Part shown: piece by piece, positions 12,550 to 25,020 of the stretch
How positions within the stretch are numbered: position 1 is the first letter of the stretch
Layout: each line of letters opens with the position of its first letter
DNA from: Collybiopsis luxurians FD-317 M1
Taxonomy: Eukaryota; Basidiomycota; Agaricomycetes; Agaricales; Omphalotaceae
Direction: 5' to 3'
Assembly (NCBI GenBank): GCA_000827265.1
Contig: KN834768.1
Span: 179,472 to 243,471, forward strand
Length of the DNA stretch: 64,000 nucleotides
Translations under genes and position numbers: made by a program
The notes under the pieces: generated by a model
The model's database searches: none
What the model was told of the DNA's origin: nothing
What the model saw: only the letters and a program-made list of their open reading frames with translations

Positions 12550-14460
12550 TGCTCTACACATGGGAGAGTCCTGGCTTATCGATTGCACCGTCAGAAAGTT
12601 GAATCTTTTTTTATTCCCTTAAATGAATTACAGACAAGATCATCTACTCAAATAGTAAATTGGAAAATAACAAAATCAAGAAAGAACAAGTATCGATTCA
12701 GGCCCAGCCTAATCATCAATAATTACAGGAGGTTTTTTTTTTTACCGAACAGTCAGTGTCCAGATTTGACTGCCTGAAGAATTATCCTGATGTATGCTCC
12801 TAGGGCATCTATTGCAATCATTGTCAGTATCTCCTCTGAAATTGGGAAACAGAAATTGAAAGCTATCTTAGAGCTGAACTATGCCCCAGTGCTTCATACT
12901 GATCTTCATCATGATGAAAGCTACATGCATATGGAGATACCGGACTTCCACACAAACTTGAGAGCAGATAAACTGTGCCTTCATGCGTAGTCAGCCTTGA
13001 GCACTGTAATATCACCTTCTGTTGAGATACTGCTCGTCTGTCCTGATGCGAGCCCTCATGAAATCAATGAGTGCTATCTGGCTGTCTGACCTCCTCGAGT
13101 TGCACGGAATATCTGGAGTCCGACGAAAACTCGGTAAAAGATGTGGATCGCATTGACATGCACAACTTTGTTTATGAACACAATTCAAGATGCACGAAGA
13201 CACCCCTTTGTAGACTGACTATTTCAAAGTTCATAAAACTGAAGCTTAACCTACTACATATGAGATAAGTCCATCAATCCTTTGCTCAAGCTTAGATGGA
13301 GCTTACGAGGCACCTAACAAAATGCAACAGCCTAGTGGCAATCAAGAAAACCTTAAATCTCTCCTTCCCGCAACTTGCCAGTTCGGAAAAATGGCAGTAA
13401 GTGTGTGCTCACGGTTTTTGGAATGACATAAGTAGTCCAAACTCCTGTCTACTGCTGTCGACACTCGTGTGGCCTAGTGCCTGGCACACTGTCTTGCTAT
13501 GTAGAGTACGAATCTTGTTATGGGCAATACTCCTGGCTGAAAGAGCAAGTCCGAGAAGGTATGCTCACAATCCTAAGGGAAACTGCATGAAATCTCCCTA
13601 TATGGAGAAAGCTTGTTATCTTTTAAATACTTGTTAGGTTCTCAGAAGTCCTTCGCACAATTGCTTCTTGGTACAAGCAATTCCTGCTACTCATCTCATT
13701 AGGTGACCACTAGGAACAAACAAGGGAAGAATCATCGAAGTGTTTGGCAAATTCTCCTCAGCTTTACCTTCTACAGTTAAATTACTGTCGAGAATGCTGC
13801 TTTGGAAGGCTAACCTATAATTGACGTAGAAAAATGCTACTTTGGTGAAAATCGTCAAAAGTAAATGAAGAATCACCCAACAATTTTGTAGCTAGGTTGA
13901 GTGCCACGAGCATACTCTGTCCAGCTCATGTGTTAATCAACCTTTTGAAAACAGTTGAAAATTGGATTTCCGCCTTCTGGGGTTTGACGATAGAGATATC
14001 CTAAAAATGTAGATAGTGGATTGTTCAGCGATTTGGGTATTCAATAATCATTGATGAATCATGATAGAATAAAGGGACAAAGACCTATAGCTAAAATAAG
14101 GAGCCTTAATGAGCAGGCAACTTAGCGGACTAACTGTTCTCTTTTCAGACGGTATGATGCTAAGCATCATTTGAAACATCCCCAATGGAACTACTAAATT
14201 TAAAACGGAGAATATATGTCTACCATGTTTTTTGGAGTATACCAAACCTAGACTGACGAGTTGATACCAATCCATTCAGAGAGTCAATCTCGATGAATAT
14301 TGATTATCATTTTGTCCTTGAGAAAGTGTAAGTGCCAGAATTGGAGATCAGGCGCCCATGATGACAAATCCTAATTGGGCTATGCGTCGGCGGCGAAATC
14401 CTTTAATACAGTTCATTTTTGCACAATTATCAGCTCCGTATGTTTGAAAATATCATACAA
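12550..14460 (+). mobile_element. Decayed Ty1/copia-like retrotransposon remnant
   Basis: Two plus-strand patches resemble copia Pol. Near 12890-12985 the translation LHHDESYMHMEIPDFH followed by KLCLHA fits the reverse-transcriptase block that normally reads like (E)IYM-(E)-P-GF...KLxKALYGL. Near 14270-14325 NIDYHFVLEKV fits the end of the RNase H region (HIDxxYHFxREKV). They are in the order and roughly the spacing expected of one element. Many stops and frameshifts lie between, and no long terminal repeats were identified. The call rests on motif memory only. Confidence 0.4.
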
Positions 14461-16198
14461 TCGAAACATATCATATGTCTATTTAGGTAAATAATGCATT
14501 TCCCCAGAGTAACTAAATTCAGCTGAATTTTCTCCGTTCTTGAGTTCTCCAAGGTCTCCGTCGATGTGATCCTCTGTGAATCCCTTCCATTCTCAGCCTC
14601 CTGTTTTGATCGAGTGTCGTGTACCTCTACTACTGCCAAGCTACCGTTAGTCGAATACTACCTGTCTTCGCTTAACTTCGCAATCGACAAATCAAAAACA
14701 TTAGAAGCGGGTTATATGTCAGCATTAGGACTTAGACCAAAGGATAGGGTAACATCTAGACGATGCTACTGTGCACCAGGGATGATAATCCAGAAAACGC
14801 CGTCATATTTTGTACCCAAATGGAGGACGAATGGACGATGGGAGGGGAAAATTTTGTAAATAGGCGGCGGGAGGCGAGCCTGTACGATGAGGCCGAAAAA
14901 CATGGAAATTCTCGAAACGTCACCTAGTCTCTTGGAACGTTTGAACCCCGATGAACAATATTGAAGGGTGAAGCAGTGACATGTCTATAAATTTCTGTTG
15001 ACTCAACCACGGAGAATCGGGTGCACATTGTTCAGATTACACACCTTTATTGCCGCAATTTGCTCCAAACTCCCAAACACGTTCTTCCTTGCTATGTAAT
15101 ACAACGTACGGGTCGGGCAGGGCCAACAGAATCTTTTCAACGGGTGGGGACCGAGGAACAATTGTGAGCAATATCAAAAACCTACCGAAAGACAGCATGG
15201 AAGAGTAACGGTAAGAAGATCCGCGAGGATACATACACAACGGGTTACTCACTAACATGACAGGCTCGTTTGCAGGTTCTCAGTTAAAGGGTGACATGAG
15301 ACCGGTTTGGAGATAGGCTGATGCCCTGTGGAGTTCTGATGTGCAGGGAGGGTGACAAGAGTTGTAGGTTCGCCGAAAGCGTGGTAATACTCGTAGAAGT
15401 GAGGACAATGCATCTTCCGAGAAAAACGTGTCAGCTGCAACATTATTCACAAGAATAAGGAGCGTTGAGCGGGGTTAGGCCTAGCCTGGTCATGAATACG
15501 AATTGAGCTTCCTGGTGGAGACATGAGACGTTCGAGCTTGGAACAAGTCCGCGGACGACGCGTAAGAGGGGTACGTACCTGCATGCAGCTGAATAGACGA
15601 GTAACCTGGAGAACAGAACGACGCGTCAAATTTTCCGCCCAATATGCTACGGGTGGACATGCAACGGGAGCTTCCCAGGTAAACTGAGTGGTCTGAACAC
15701 TCCAAAATCTCACAATTTTGAATATTTCTTGCTCACAAGTGCACACACATTCAGCGTAAACTGAGAGAATTATATTTTCAAGAATATAACTATGGCGGGC
15801 ACTCAGCCTCACCAAAAAAGATAACCCAAAAAAGAAGGAAGGAGACGACAAGAAAATGGGACTGGGTGGTGGTTACGGTCAAAAAGACTGGATCACCACG
15901 TGATCACAGCAAAAACAGTTGGCGTTGACAGCTTTGACAGCTTTGACGCTTATTCCCATCTCACACCTCTTCTACTTATGTATCGAGGACCACCCACGTA
16001 TAGAAATTTTTAAGATCAATCTAACTTATAAAGGAATGAATGTGGATTGAACCTATATTCAGAAAATTTTTGATTAAGAATACACGCTAAGTATATGTAT
16101 ACGTATGAATGTAGTCGGAAAGCAAAACGCAAAAATATTCTGTGGCTAATCTATCCTATGTACAGTATACGGTCAGACTTGATAATACACAATGTAGG
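14461..16198. other. Gene-poor region
   Basis: No gene I can support. A 134-codon minus-strand ORF (15447-15851) and shorter ones (15037-15258, 15252-15443) have low-complexity or unremarkable content. Direct duplication of GACAGCTTTG occurs near 15928-15947. Confidence 0.4.
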
Positions 16199-17695
16199 TT
16201 ACGCACCGTCTGACACCGAGGCCTGAGATTGAGATTGCTGCGCTCGGATTTCTTGAAGCTCCCGCAGCAGTGCAGCATTATATTCTACCTCCTGGCAGAG
16301 CCTCTGTTGCTGTTCCTCGAGCTGTTGATTTTTGGCACGAAGATCGGTTGTCTCTGCAAGTGCCGCTGATAGAGCAGCTTCTTTTGCCATAAGATCAGCA
16401 GATAGCACTGCAGCATTACTTCGACGGGAACGCTGAAGAGAAATAAATAATTTGTTAGAATGATTGTGCACTTCATCGAGGGTCAGAATCCAATCTATTG
16501 TAAGCCGTCGAGAGGTATAATTTGTGAAACTCTCATGTGCATTAGGGTGCTGTGCTGCAAGATAAAGCCAGCAGCCAGTTTCTTCTCCCAATTGTTCACA
16601 CTGAGGTCAAAGATAAGACAGGTGAAAAGAATCCAGTAAAGAACGAGACGCACTCTTGTGATTATTTTCTCAATCTCACAGCGAAACTGTTTGGTTGATT
16701 GTACAACATTATCTCGAGTTGCTGGAATGGCTCTATCTCGGACAATAGCTGAAAAAATATAACTGAGTTAATCACTAAGGGCTGACCGAACAAAACCAAT
16801 ACATACACCAAGGATGCGAGCCCCGGAATGCCCCTGTTACATGTCCAAAATGAGGCTCCCTTTGAGAGGGACGAAGTCGTCCAGGCTTAGTAGGGGAAGA
16901 TAGCATGGCCTCGGATGCAGTCAGCGAAGAGGATGTGGGAGAACGTTCTGAAGCGTTGGAAAGTGACTGTACGGACAGGGATGAAAGTTCAAGCAAAGAT
17001 TCGTGGGGTGGACTCGACGGTGGAAGAGGTGAGTATCCGTGCCCGGAGCCACTGGGAAGAATATCACCTCCAGGAATAGGCAAGACAGCAGATTGAGCGT
17101 CAGGATTGGGGCCTGGATCTCCCTGGGCTGTGGGACATCTTATGGTGCCCTGAGAAAGAGACTCCGCAAGAGAGGAATCCCCAGGAGGCCGCCGCACAGG
17201 TGTATGAAACATGGAAGGGGTGCCAGTAGTGATGGAGCTAATATTCGGGTTCGGCTCAAGATTACTAGTCGAATTTTGACCTGGGCTGATGAACATAGGA
17301 TCGATTGAGACCCCAGCCCCATTACTGAGGGTCTGCTGAAGCTGCTGAAGTTGTGAAAAAGTGGCGGATGGAGGAATCTGAACTCCACTGGGGCGTAATG
17401 ATCGAAGCTAAAGCAATGTGTCAACTAACACCTAGAAAAAGGTCAAAAGCAAGAAATTATAACTTGCTAGATCTCTGTATATTTTACTGTGCATACAGTC
17501 AGAAGAAGTTAGAAGGGGTGAGCCCGGGCACTTCCGACAGTGCCAGGGGTTTTTACAAGGGGTAGTAGTCTGCTGTCGAGGTTTGCGTGATTGCTTAGAT
17601 GGATATTTCGCGGTGGACTTTTTAACTGGAGTTCGGCCTGAGGTAGCCTTCCTGGGATAACGCTTCCCCGAGGTTTTGGTAGGAGAACGAACCAT
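16199..17695 (-). CDS. Coiled-coil protein with basic N-terminus, divergent to KDZ transposase
   Basis: Start ATG 17695 gives MVRSPTKTSGKRYPRK, a strongly basic segment likely to act in the nucleus or on DNA, followed by a Cys patch (PCKNPWHCRKCPGSP). A Ser/Pro-rich middle follows (exon about 17410-16804). It splices at GTATGT (near 16802) into an exon reading IVRDRAIPATRDNVV, then through a GTGCGT...CAG intron into CEQLGEETGCWLYLAAQHP and a Glu/Gln-rich coiled coil (LRAKNQQLEEQQQRLCQE), ending at 16199. The first splice (17475-17407) is not resolved because donor and acceptor phases do not match cleanly. I recall similar GCWL-AAQHP proteins in mushroom genomes but no function. It faces the KDZ transposase across 129 bp, so shared regulation or a shared mobile unit is possible. 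Confidence 0.6.
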
Positions 17696-17824
17696 GATAG
17701 GAGGTGGACGGTAGTGAAAAACATTCAAAAGAACAAGTAGATCTTTTTATACGATACCAAAGCTGATTACTCAGCAGTAAAGGGTGAGAGCGAGAATGGA
17801 TTCACCGACAATGTACATTCTTCA
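17696..17824. promoter_or_regulatory. Divergent promoter gap
   Basis: 129 bp separate the start codon of the minus-strand coiled-coil gene and that of the plus-strand KDZ transposase. The stretch CTTTTTATACG near 17739 is the only TATA-like sequence. Such a short gap implies that both genes use one intergenic control region. Confidence 0.4.
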
Positions 17825-20800
17825 ATGAGTCCCCATTTCCACGACAGAGCAGAAAGCCCTCCACTGCTCCCGTCTTTGTCATTGCGATACGCTGAATTTG
17901 AGCCTGAAGATATAGTTCATCCTGGGTGAAAAGCTGCAGAGGCTGAGCAGCAAAATTTAATCAGTCCTCGGAAGAAGCAACGTATTCACAGCAATTATGT
18001 TTCGCGACGCACGGGGACCTTCAGAAGTGCCAAAAAAAAGAATGATCGGTCCAAACTGAGTTCTGCTGTGGAAATGGAACCTACGAGGGGGGTAGATATG
18101 CTCTCTTCTGGAGAACTAAACATCCAAGAAGGCTTGGGTATGTCTCAGAGCACCGGAATCTGTGGGCCGGGTGCGGATGAGGAAGGTGGCAATCAAAACT
18201 GGGAAAATGGTTTTGGAGCATATGCGGAAGCTGTTCAGTGTGAAGCAGTGGGTTTTGTTCAGCTTCACGGTCGCCTGTATGCAGTGGAAGGGTGGTCAAG
18301 AGAAACTAACCAAGGGAATGTAGGTATTATATTCTGTCAGAATACAGCCAAATTAACATTTGATACTGGAATAGCGGCATTGGTACCATTTTGAATTATC
18401 AGGAGATAATGTCAATTGTAAATTAGTATGCCTGTGTCCTGCAGGCATTTGGAGCTGCTTTCATAAGCGCTACTACACATTGTACAAGGATGAGCTGAAC
18501 AATCAAGAATGGCATCAAGCTGAAGAAGGTAAGGATTGATAGGCTGAGGCTTCTAGATTCTCTTATTAACAATATTTCTAGGTGAATACCCTGCTGTGAT
18601 TCTCTTTCATAAAGAACCTCTGGGTTTTCAAAATGATAAATCTGTTCATCTTCTTTCTGTTGCAAAAAACAATACCATAGGGATTTTGAATAGAGCCATT
18701 GTAAGGTTCAAGGGAACAATTGGTGGCGAAGGGACATGGAAATGTTCAATGAAGGAAGGTTATAATTGTGCACACATCAGTGCCAGTCAAAATTACTTAC
18801 GAAGCAGCAATACGGGGTCAGATAGGGAGCAAAATAATGGCTGCATAGACATATGTAAGGCACAGTGGTTGTGGAAGACATACTTAATGATTAACTTCCA
18901 TTCATCAGCTTCCATGAAACAGTTTTCATGGCAATCTTTACGAGCAATTTCCTATCTTCCCATTTTACCTCCAAGATGGTGCATGCTCCCACAAGAAAAG
19001 GAGTTTTATCCCCGTCCTCGTCCTGTCCGGGAGTCACCTGCAGCTATAAAATTATCAGCTACAGCATCATGTGCCTGTGTGGATGGAGGGCGAGCATTTT
19101 ATAACCCAGGCCTTCCTACAGTGACCTGTCAGTGCTTAGTGTACACTCTGACACAAGCATTTGCAGTACAAATAGAGCTGCAACCTTGTCCTAGATGCCC
19201 AGTTGAGCGTCACCGGTATATTGGACCAGATCCTCGAGATACTGGTCTTTTCAATTACAACAACTCTTCCATTTTCAGCCATGAATTGTTAAATGAGTAT
19301 ATCAGTGCTTTCAGTAGTGCTGAAACACCATTTGAACCCTGGGTTAACCAAATTTCAAGAAGATATGAGGAATCACAACAGGATCCCTTCATTCCTTTTA
19401 TTAGTGGGGGATTATTCCGTTCACTATGGTTTGCATATGCACGTTTGGTTCAGTTTGAAGGGGACAAATCATGTCCAAGCTGTGGAATATATCCAGATAA
19501 CATAATTTGGGATGGTGTCTCCATAGCATTTGGTCGCAAACATGTAAATGGGGAACTAGAACCACCCACCTTGGTTGGAAAGGATGCAGTGGTGCATTCC
19601 AGCAGACCATGTCCTCGACAGGAATGGTTGCCTGATGGAAAGATGCAAAAAAAGTTACGAGATTGGTTCCCAGAAGGGGGATTAAAGGTTGCAAAAGAAG
19701 ATGGTGAAGACTATCAGCAGAATCTTGAAGCCTGCATGCAGTGTGCAAATGTTCTCCAGCTAGAACTTTATCCATGGCTGCAGACCCAGAGCCCTCATCT
19801 TAGGGAAATGTTTAGCAGGCGTGTAGGCCCAGGGGCAGTCACACTTACCCAGTCATCTAAGAACTGGAGTCCACAAAAAGAATATATGGTTCTTTTTCAA
19901 ATTGTGAGTTATCTGATTTTTATCCATTTGAAAGGGTTTTAAGATTTGATTGTAGTTGTCAGCAGAAGAATCTACTATGCAAACCATTAGTAGACCAAAT
20001 CTCAATAAGCTTAAGATTTTCCTTCAGAATACCATCCCAGAAACTGCCCAGGGCTTGCTTGGAATACCTGTGCTATATACAATTCTGAGAAATGAACATT
20101 CTAGAGAGGGACAATATGCTCCAGAGACTCTAGGAGTTATTATTTGGATGTGCAAGAGGGCTGAAGAGGTTCTGGAAATGTTATTCAAGTCAAATGGGGA
20201 ATCATTGCCTCTAGCATTACAAGGCATGCCAGAGACTCTACAGACTATTCCAGAAATTCGGACTTGGGAAAAGGTATGTCAGATATTGTTCAGATTTAGA
20301 ATACTGAGATCTATAGGACTTACTATTATCAAATCAGACTGGTTGCTTTTATGGTTTGCCACAGATAAGGGCCCGTCCCCAATATCCAAAGCTCCCTCAT
20401 GATGGAAAAGCAGATGTGACCAAGGAACGATCTGGGAACTGCTGCAAGTATTATGAAACTTACTCCCAGAAACATTTAACTGGGGGAATTATGGCTTGTT
20501 GGTGTACTCATAGCATTTGTTATGGATTTCATTGTATCCCAGTAGCAGAGGGGCGGAATGATGTCTTTTCAGCTATGATTACCAGATGGCCCAAAGCCCC
20601 CTCCAGGGTTGTCTATGACTTTGCATGTGCCCTTGGTCCTTACTGTTGGACAAGGGAACCAGAATTTTTTGCTGATACTCAATTTGTCATAGATGGGTTT
20701 CATGCACCTGGCCACACAAAATGCTCACCAGCTGCATTTTTAAAAACATATTCTGCAGTGGATGCTGAACTGATTCACCTGAACTCTAGTGCAGCTGAGT

Positions 20801-20946
20801 GTGGAAATAGTGGAATGACTAGGATTCGGAAGTCTGTGAGCTATATGGGGCAAGCTTGTGCAATCCTATATTGCTGGGTTTTTATCTCAGTTTGGAATCG
20901 TACACAGATTCTAAATCTCTACAAAAGGGCATCTGAACTATTATAA
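17825..20946 (+). CDS. KDZ-family transposase with cysteine cluster, one in-frame TGA
   Basis: Proposed exons: 17825-18319, 18375-18528, 18582-19903, 19956-20273, 20365-20946; all introns are GT-AG, 50-91 bp, and phases agree, giving 956 codons. The only fault is TGA at 17927-17929 (VHPG*KAAEA), 34 codons after the ATG. Features: basic N-terminus (SPRKKQR, SAKKK); a cysteine-rich region around CLCPAGIWSCFHKRYYTLYK; a second Cys region (CACVDGG...CQC, CPRCPVE); CPSCGIYPDNIIWDG; then the RNase H-like core. The C-terminal block GIMACWCTHSICYGFHC, VVYDFACALGPYC, FVIDGFHAPGHTKCSPA and NSSAAECGN is characteristic of mushroom KDZ elements of the CxC5/CxC6 type; the Asp, Asp/His and Glu residues there are candidate catalytic residues. 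Terminal inverted repeats were not found. A start after the TGA (for example ATG 18074) would give a shortened protein. Confidence 0.85.
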
Positions 20947-22450
20947 CAGTCTAATGTATGTAAATAGACAATGCACTCATTATTTATATTTGAGCCAACA
21001 AGATCAATTCACTTGACTTCAGGGGATCAATGGGGTTTGAGTAAGTGATAAGGTGATAAGGTGAGCAGAAGTAATAAAGCCTGGGGCAGAAATGTGCCTA
21101 GGTTAGGTTTATTAAAATCCTAATTAAGGGCTTAACTACTAATTGAAAATTTTTGTTAGGTCTTAGTTATCATTATCTATATTTGAACCAACAACTTGGA
21201 TCAAGGTCAAATCTCCTGGCTTCAAAGGATCAAACTTACTGATTGAGGAAAGTAGAGTAATAAATAGAAGGCATAAGCCCAGGCCAGTAATATGTCTAGA
21301 ACTTAGGACATCAGGTTTGAGGCCTGAAATCTTATGGGTGTCCTAATTGAGCTTTAATCATCTGGAAAATTACTTAAAGCCTGGGCTCAAGAGCTTTCAG
21401 CCACTCTAAGAAATAGCCCCATCTCTGGTGCTCTTTGAGATTCCTCAGTTTTTCCAGGCTTAGGGTACTTTTTCAGATGATGTACATTGTGCCAGACACC
21501 CAGATCTTGACAAGAGCAAATTGAACTGGGCAATTAATGTAGTGCATACTAGGCCCACCTCACAATTTCTTTGACTGCGCCAATCTGGAATCTCCATCTC
21601 CAGCCCATGGAGCTTGGAGGGGCTGCCTCCTAATCATAAGCTCTCTGAAAGATCCTAACAAATTCTGGGGATTCCTGGGGTGCCTGGAGAAAACTTAATG
21701 AGAAGGCCTTCTTGAGTGGCAGCAACTTATTATGCAGCTGGTGTGCCTTTGCAAGAATGTCTTGATAGCATAACCTAGTGCTGGGATCAGTTGGAGTAAT
21801 TGCACTGTGAGGAAGTAGTTATAGTATGTGCCCTATGGTGCAGTGCCACCATGTTCATCAGTCAGTTTGAACTTTGTGCCATCACTGGGTCCATTCTTAG
21901 CCCTGCAGCATGACACTGCCAGCTTGTACAAGTGTATCTTAAGGCTTAATCAAGATCTAATTGAGAAATCTCAATCAATAATGAGGAAACTCATTAAGGC
22001 CTGAAATATAATTAGGTCTGAGTCCTGAATATATCACCGAAACAGGATTACATGCTAATAATCAACAATATGAAACCTCTGAGTGAAGAAGCCAGAAAGT
22101 TAAACATAAATTTTTCTCCTAATCCAGTCACATATTGTATATTTGTAATTCATTTTCTACTACATCCAGTTGCATTATGTACAGGCAAGTGTGCTCTATT
22201 GCGGTCATTAAGTATCCTATTTTGGCCATTAATAATGTGAGCCGCTGCTAGGCAACCAAATTGTGAGGAAGACTGCTTACTCATGAGGTGAATCATATGG
22301 GAATAATATCAAGTTCTCAATTTCTAGGGCCCTATCTTGCATAACTTACCATAAGTGCATATAAGGAAAGACATTGATAAATTCTATAACCTCAGTAGAT
22401 AGTTTTGTAGTATGATACAAATATTTCTAGTGAAAGCTTCTCAGAAATGA
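20947..22450. other. KDZ downstream region with degenerate direct duplication
   Basis: About 1.5 kb without a gene. Segments near 20970-21120 and 21165-21320 are diverged copies of each other (ATATTTGARCCAACAA followed by GATCAA and a CTTCARRGGATCAA block). This may be the 3' part of the transposon. Confidence 0.4.
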
Positions 22451-22451
22451 G

Positions 22452-22554
22452 ATGTGCCGCGGATAGCCGCCTTCCGCCGATCCGGGATATTATAGCCGTC
22501 TTCCGCCGATCAGCGCAAGAATTTTGGGAACAGAGCGATCATCACGTGGCACAT
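22452..22554. repeat. 103-bp inverted-end segment with internal direct repeat
   Basis: Bounded by ATGTGCC (22452-22458) and GGCACAT (22548-22554). Inside are two direct copies of ATAGCCGYCTTCCGCCGATC about 39 bp apart. Much richer in GC than its surroundings. It could be a tiny MITE, a transposon end or a protein-binding block. Confidence 0.45.
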
Positions 22555-22727
22555 TCCTATTAGGCTCTTACTTCCACTCCAACAGTCGTCAACCTGTTTG
22601 AACGATATCATGTTGGCCTCGTAGTCACATTGATTATTGACTTGTACCTATCTTTATATCAATAAAATCTGGTTTTTTTTTTTTTGGTTTCATTTCTGCA
22701 TGGAAGTTTTGCACTACAAATAAAGCA

Positions 22728-23065
22728 GGGAAGCTTTTGACTTCACCTCGCAAAAGAGGGAGGCTATCGACCTGAGGATATCAATGTAGGGAATGAAGGG
22801 AAGCTTTCGACTCCACCTCGCGAAAGAGGGAGGCTGTCGACCCGGGGATATTGACATAGGGAAAGAAGGGAAGCTTTTGACTTCACCTGGCGAAAGAGGG
22901 AGGCTACCGACCTGGGGATTTCGACTTAGGGAAAGGTGGGAGACTTTCGAGTTCCCCTCGTGAAGGAACGAGATTACCAACCCAACCTGTGAAACAAGGG
23001 AGGCTATCGACTCTGCCTTGCGAAAGAAGGGAGCCTTGGACCTTACTTTGCGAATACGGTACCCC
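22728..23065. repeat. 70-bp tandem repeat
   Basis: Three good copies and about one and a half degenerate ones of a 70-bp unit beginning GGGAAGCTTTYGACTTCACC. Each unit is itself two related halves (GGGAAGCTTTCGAC and GGGAGGCTATCGAC), so it arose from a shorter ancestral unit. Minus-strand ORFs through it are by-products. Confidence 0.85.
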
Positions 23066-25020
23066 AGGGAAAGAAAAGGAACTTACCGACGGCACCTCAA
23101 GAATATGCTCTATTAGAGACTATACTGAGAGAAGGTTCGTATTACTTTTATAATGAAGTTGAGAATTAGGTTTTGAGAAACCGCGTTCACGAGGCTAGGA
23201 ACAAAATGTCAGGTCGTTCGGCAAATTTACGACGAAGAAAACAAATGCGATTCCTGTTCGGCGGCAAGGATGCACGGTACTGACGGCAACCCGTCCTAAG
23301 CAGGCGTGGGTGCGGGCTTCTTGGACAGAAGTGCGACATACCTTATCATTGGATGTATGGGTTTCACAAACGTATGTCCCGGTCTGGTTCTATATTCACT
23401 CACCGAATACGAAGAGCCATTTTGCCCCTCGCAGTCCCCTCTCTGTCGTGTGCGAAGAGACTGAAAACAGTCAACGAGGACATGAGCCTATGGTTTCGAG
23501 TGAGCCGGAATTGAGGAGATACATTAGGGCTGTAGCTCATTGTATACGGTAAGTCAAACAGAGATTTCAACCTGTTCCATTCATGATCTGCTTGAGGACA
23601 ATGGTCTACCATTTCTCCCAACCCATGTTCCCAGACGATTTTCCCGATTATACTGCCTCAGTGTGTTAGTAATGCAACTTTCGTGTTCTAGGGTTCCCAA
23701 ATGATGTTTTCGTTGACTACTGATAAACTCTTTGTTGCTTTTTGGAGAGGATCGGTTGCGGAAGATAATGATAGAGCAAACAGGTTGTAAGTGCAGTACC
23801 CCGTCTGATACGACAGCACTGGTGTGCGGTTGAGCTCATTTAACTTCTTAGCGCTCCCGACTTTCTTACGGCCCGGTTGTATCACGTATGATGACATCAA
23901 CTCGTGGCTTAGATTAACCTCCTTCGTCCGATACGAGGTTTCCCAGATATAAGGAAATGAAAGGCAGGATTATGAGCCCTATGAGGCTCTACCAACCTCT
24001 TCTTCCACATTATTACGCGTCCAGTACCGAAACCACCACCCTCGTTCGCACGGTAAGGGGAGAACAGCAGGAAGAGGATCATATTAGGACTCCATGCTAA
24101 AGTCCCGGGAATGGCACTGCGACGCGTTCATTACAGAGTTTGTGTGCACGTTCGATCGATGAAAACGATAGCTAAGGAATTGGAATGGCATCAGTAATTG
24201 ATCTGAGTTGTGGTAAGCGATTCTATTCAATACTTTCTCGTACTCAACTCTAAATCCTTAACCCCTACCTTTCATTCTGCCGACGCGACTTTGATCACAC
24301 TCTCCAGCTTCTTTCAATAATTTCTCTTTTCTTTCTTCACTTTCAGTGTCAACGCTTTGACCGTCTTGTGTGGTAGGGTAGATAGGTGATTTTGGAGGAT
24401 TGTGCGCGGGATTCAGGTGAGCGTCAACCTTTCACTGGTTTCGGGTGTCTGAACGAGTTCACCTACTGGTGTAGGGAATACTGTGGGTACTCGAAGAAGA
24501 TACCGCAAGGGAAAGGGGATCTCATCGCGGTTCCTTCATCAGTTGTTCCCTTGGGCCCTTTCATCAGCGAAGATCCTCAAATTTGGTCTTGTTGAAGCCG
24601 GTCATATCTTCTCCCGTTTGGCCGTCACTTCCTCCTCCCTTTATTCAACTCTCTTTTATATCACCCTCTCCTAGCCTAGCTAATTGTGTGTTTCTACATG
24701 AGGTAAGTCGAGTCGGTTCGACTTAACGAGTATGCTTATGATTTTGTGTTTTTTTTTTTTTGGTATCTTTCTTATTTGTTTACCCTCTCGAATCAACAAA
24801 GAATCTAATCTACTGCCTATTAGCCGATATACTTCAATAATATGGTGAGTTCTGTATGTTCTTCATTTATTGTTGTCCTCTCATAAAGGTTTTCCGTTTT
24901 TCTTCTCGAAGTTCGTCTCCACTCGCATCACGCTCCCTTTTCTCAGTCCATCGTCCCGGGCTATCCTTGACCTACAATCTCTCAATTTTCTCCTATATCC
25001 AATGACTTTCACCCGGAATA
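23066..25020. other. Gene-poor region
   Basis: No gene I can support. Contains poly-T at about 24752-24763 and an inverted repeat AAGTCGA/TCGACTT near 24706-24725. An ATG followed at once by GTGAGT occurs near 24841 and could be an upstream exon of the next gene, but this is unproven. Confidence 0.4.

Noticed and set aside
15037..15258. C2-domain fragment (LPDPYVVL) on the minus strand
   Set aside because: Eight residues only, no supporting strands before or after, and no continuous exon.
17432..17474. ORF extension of the coiled-coil gene's first exon (to LLLLTFF)
   Set aside because: Reads into an AT-rich stretch that behaves as intron; not conserved in composition.
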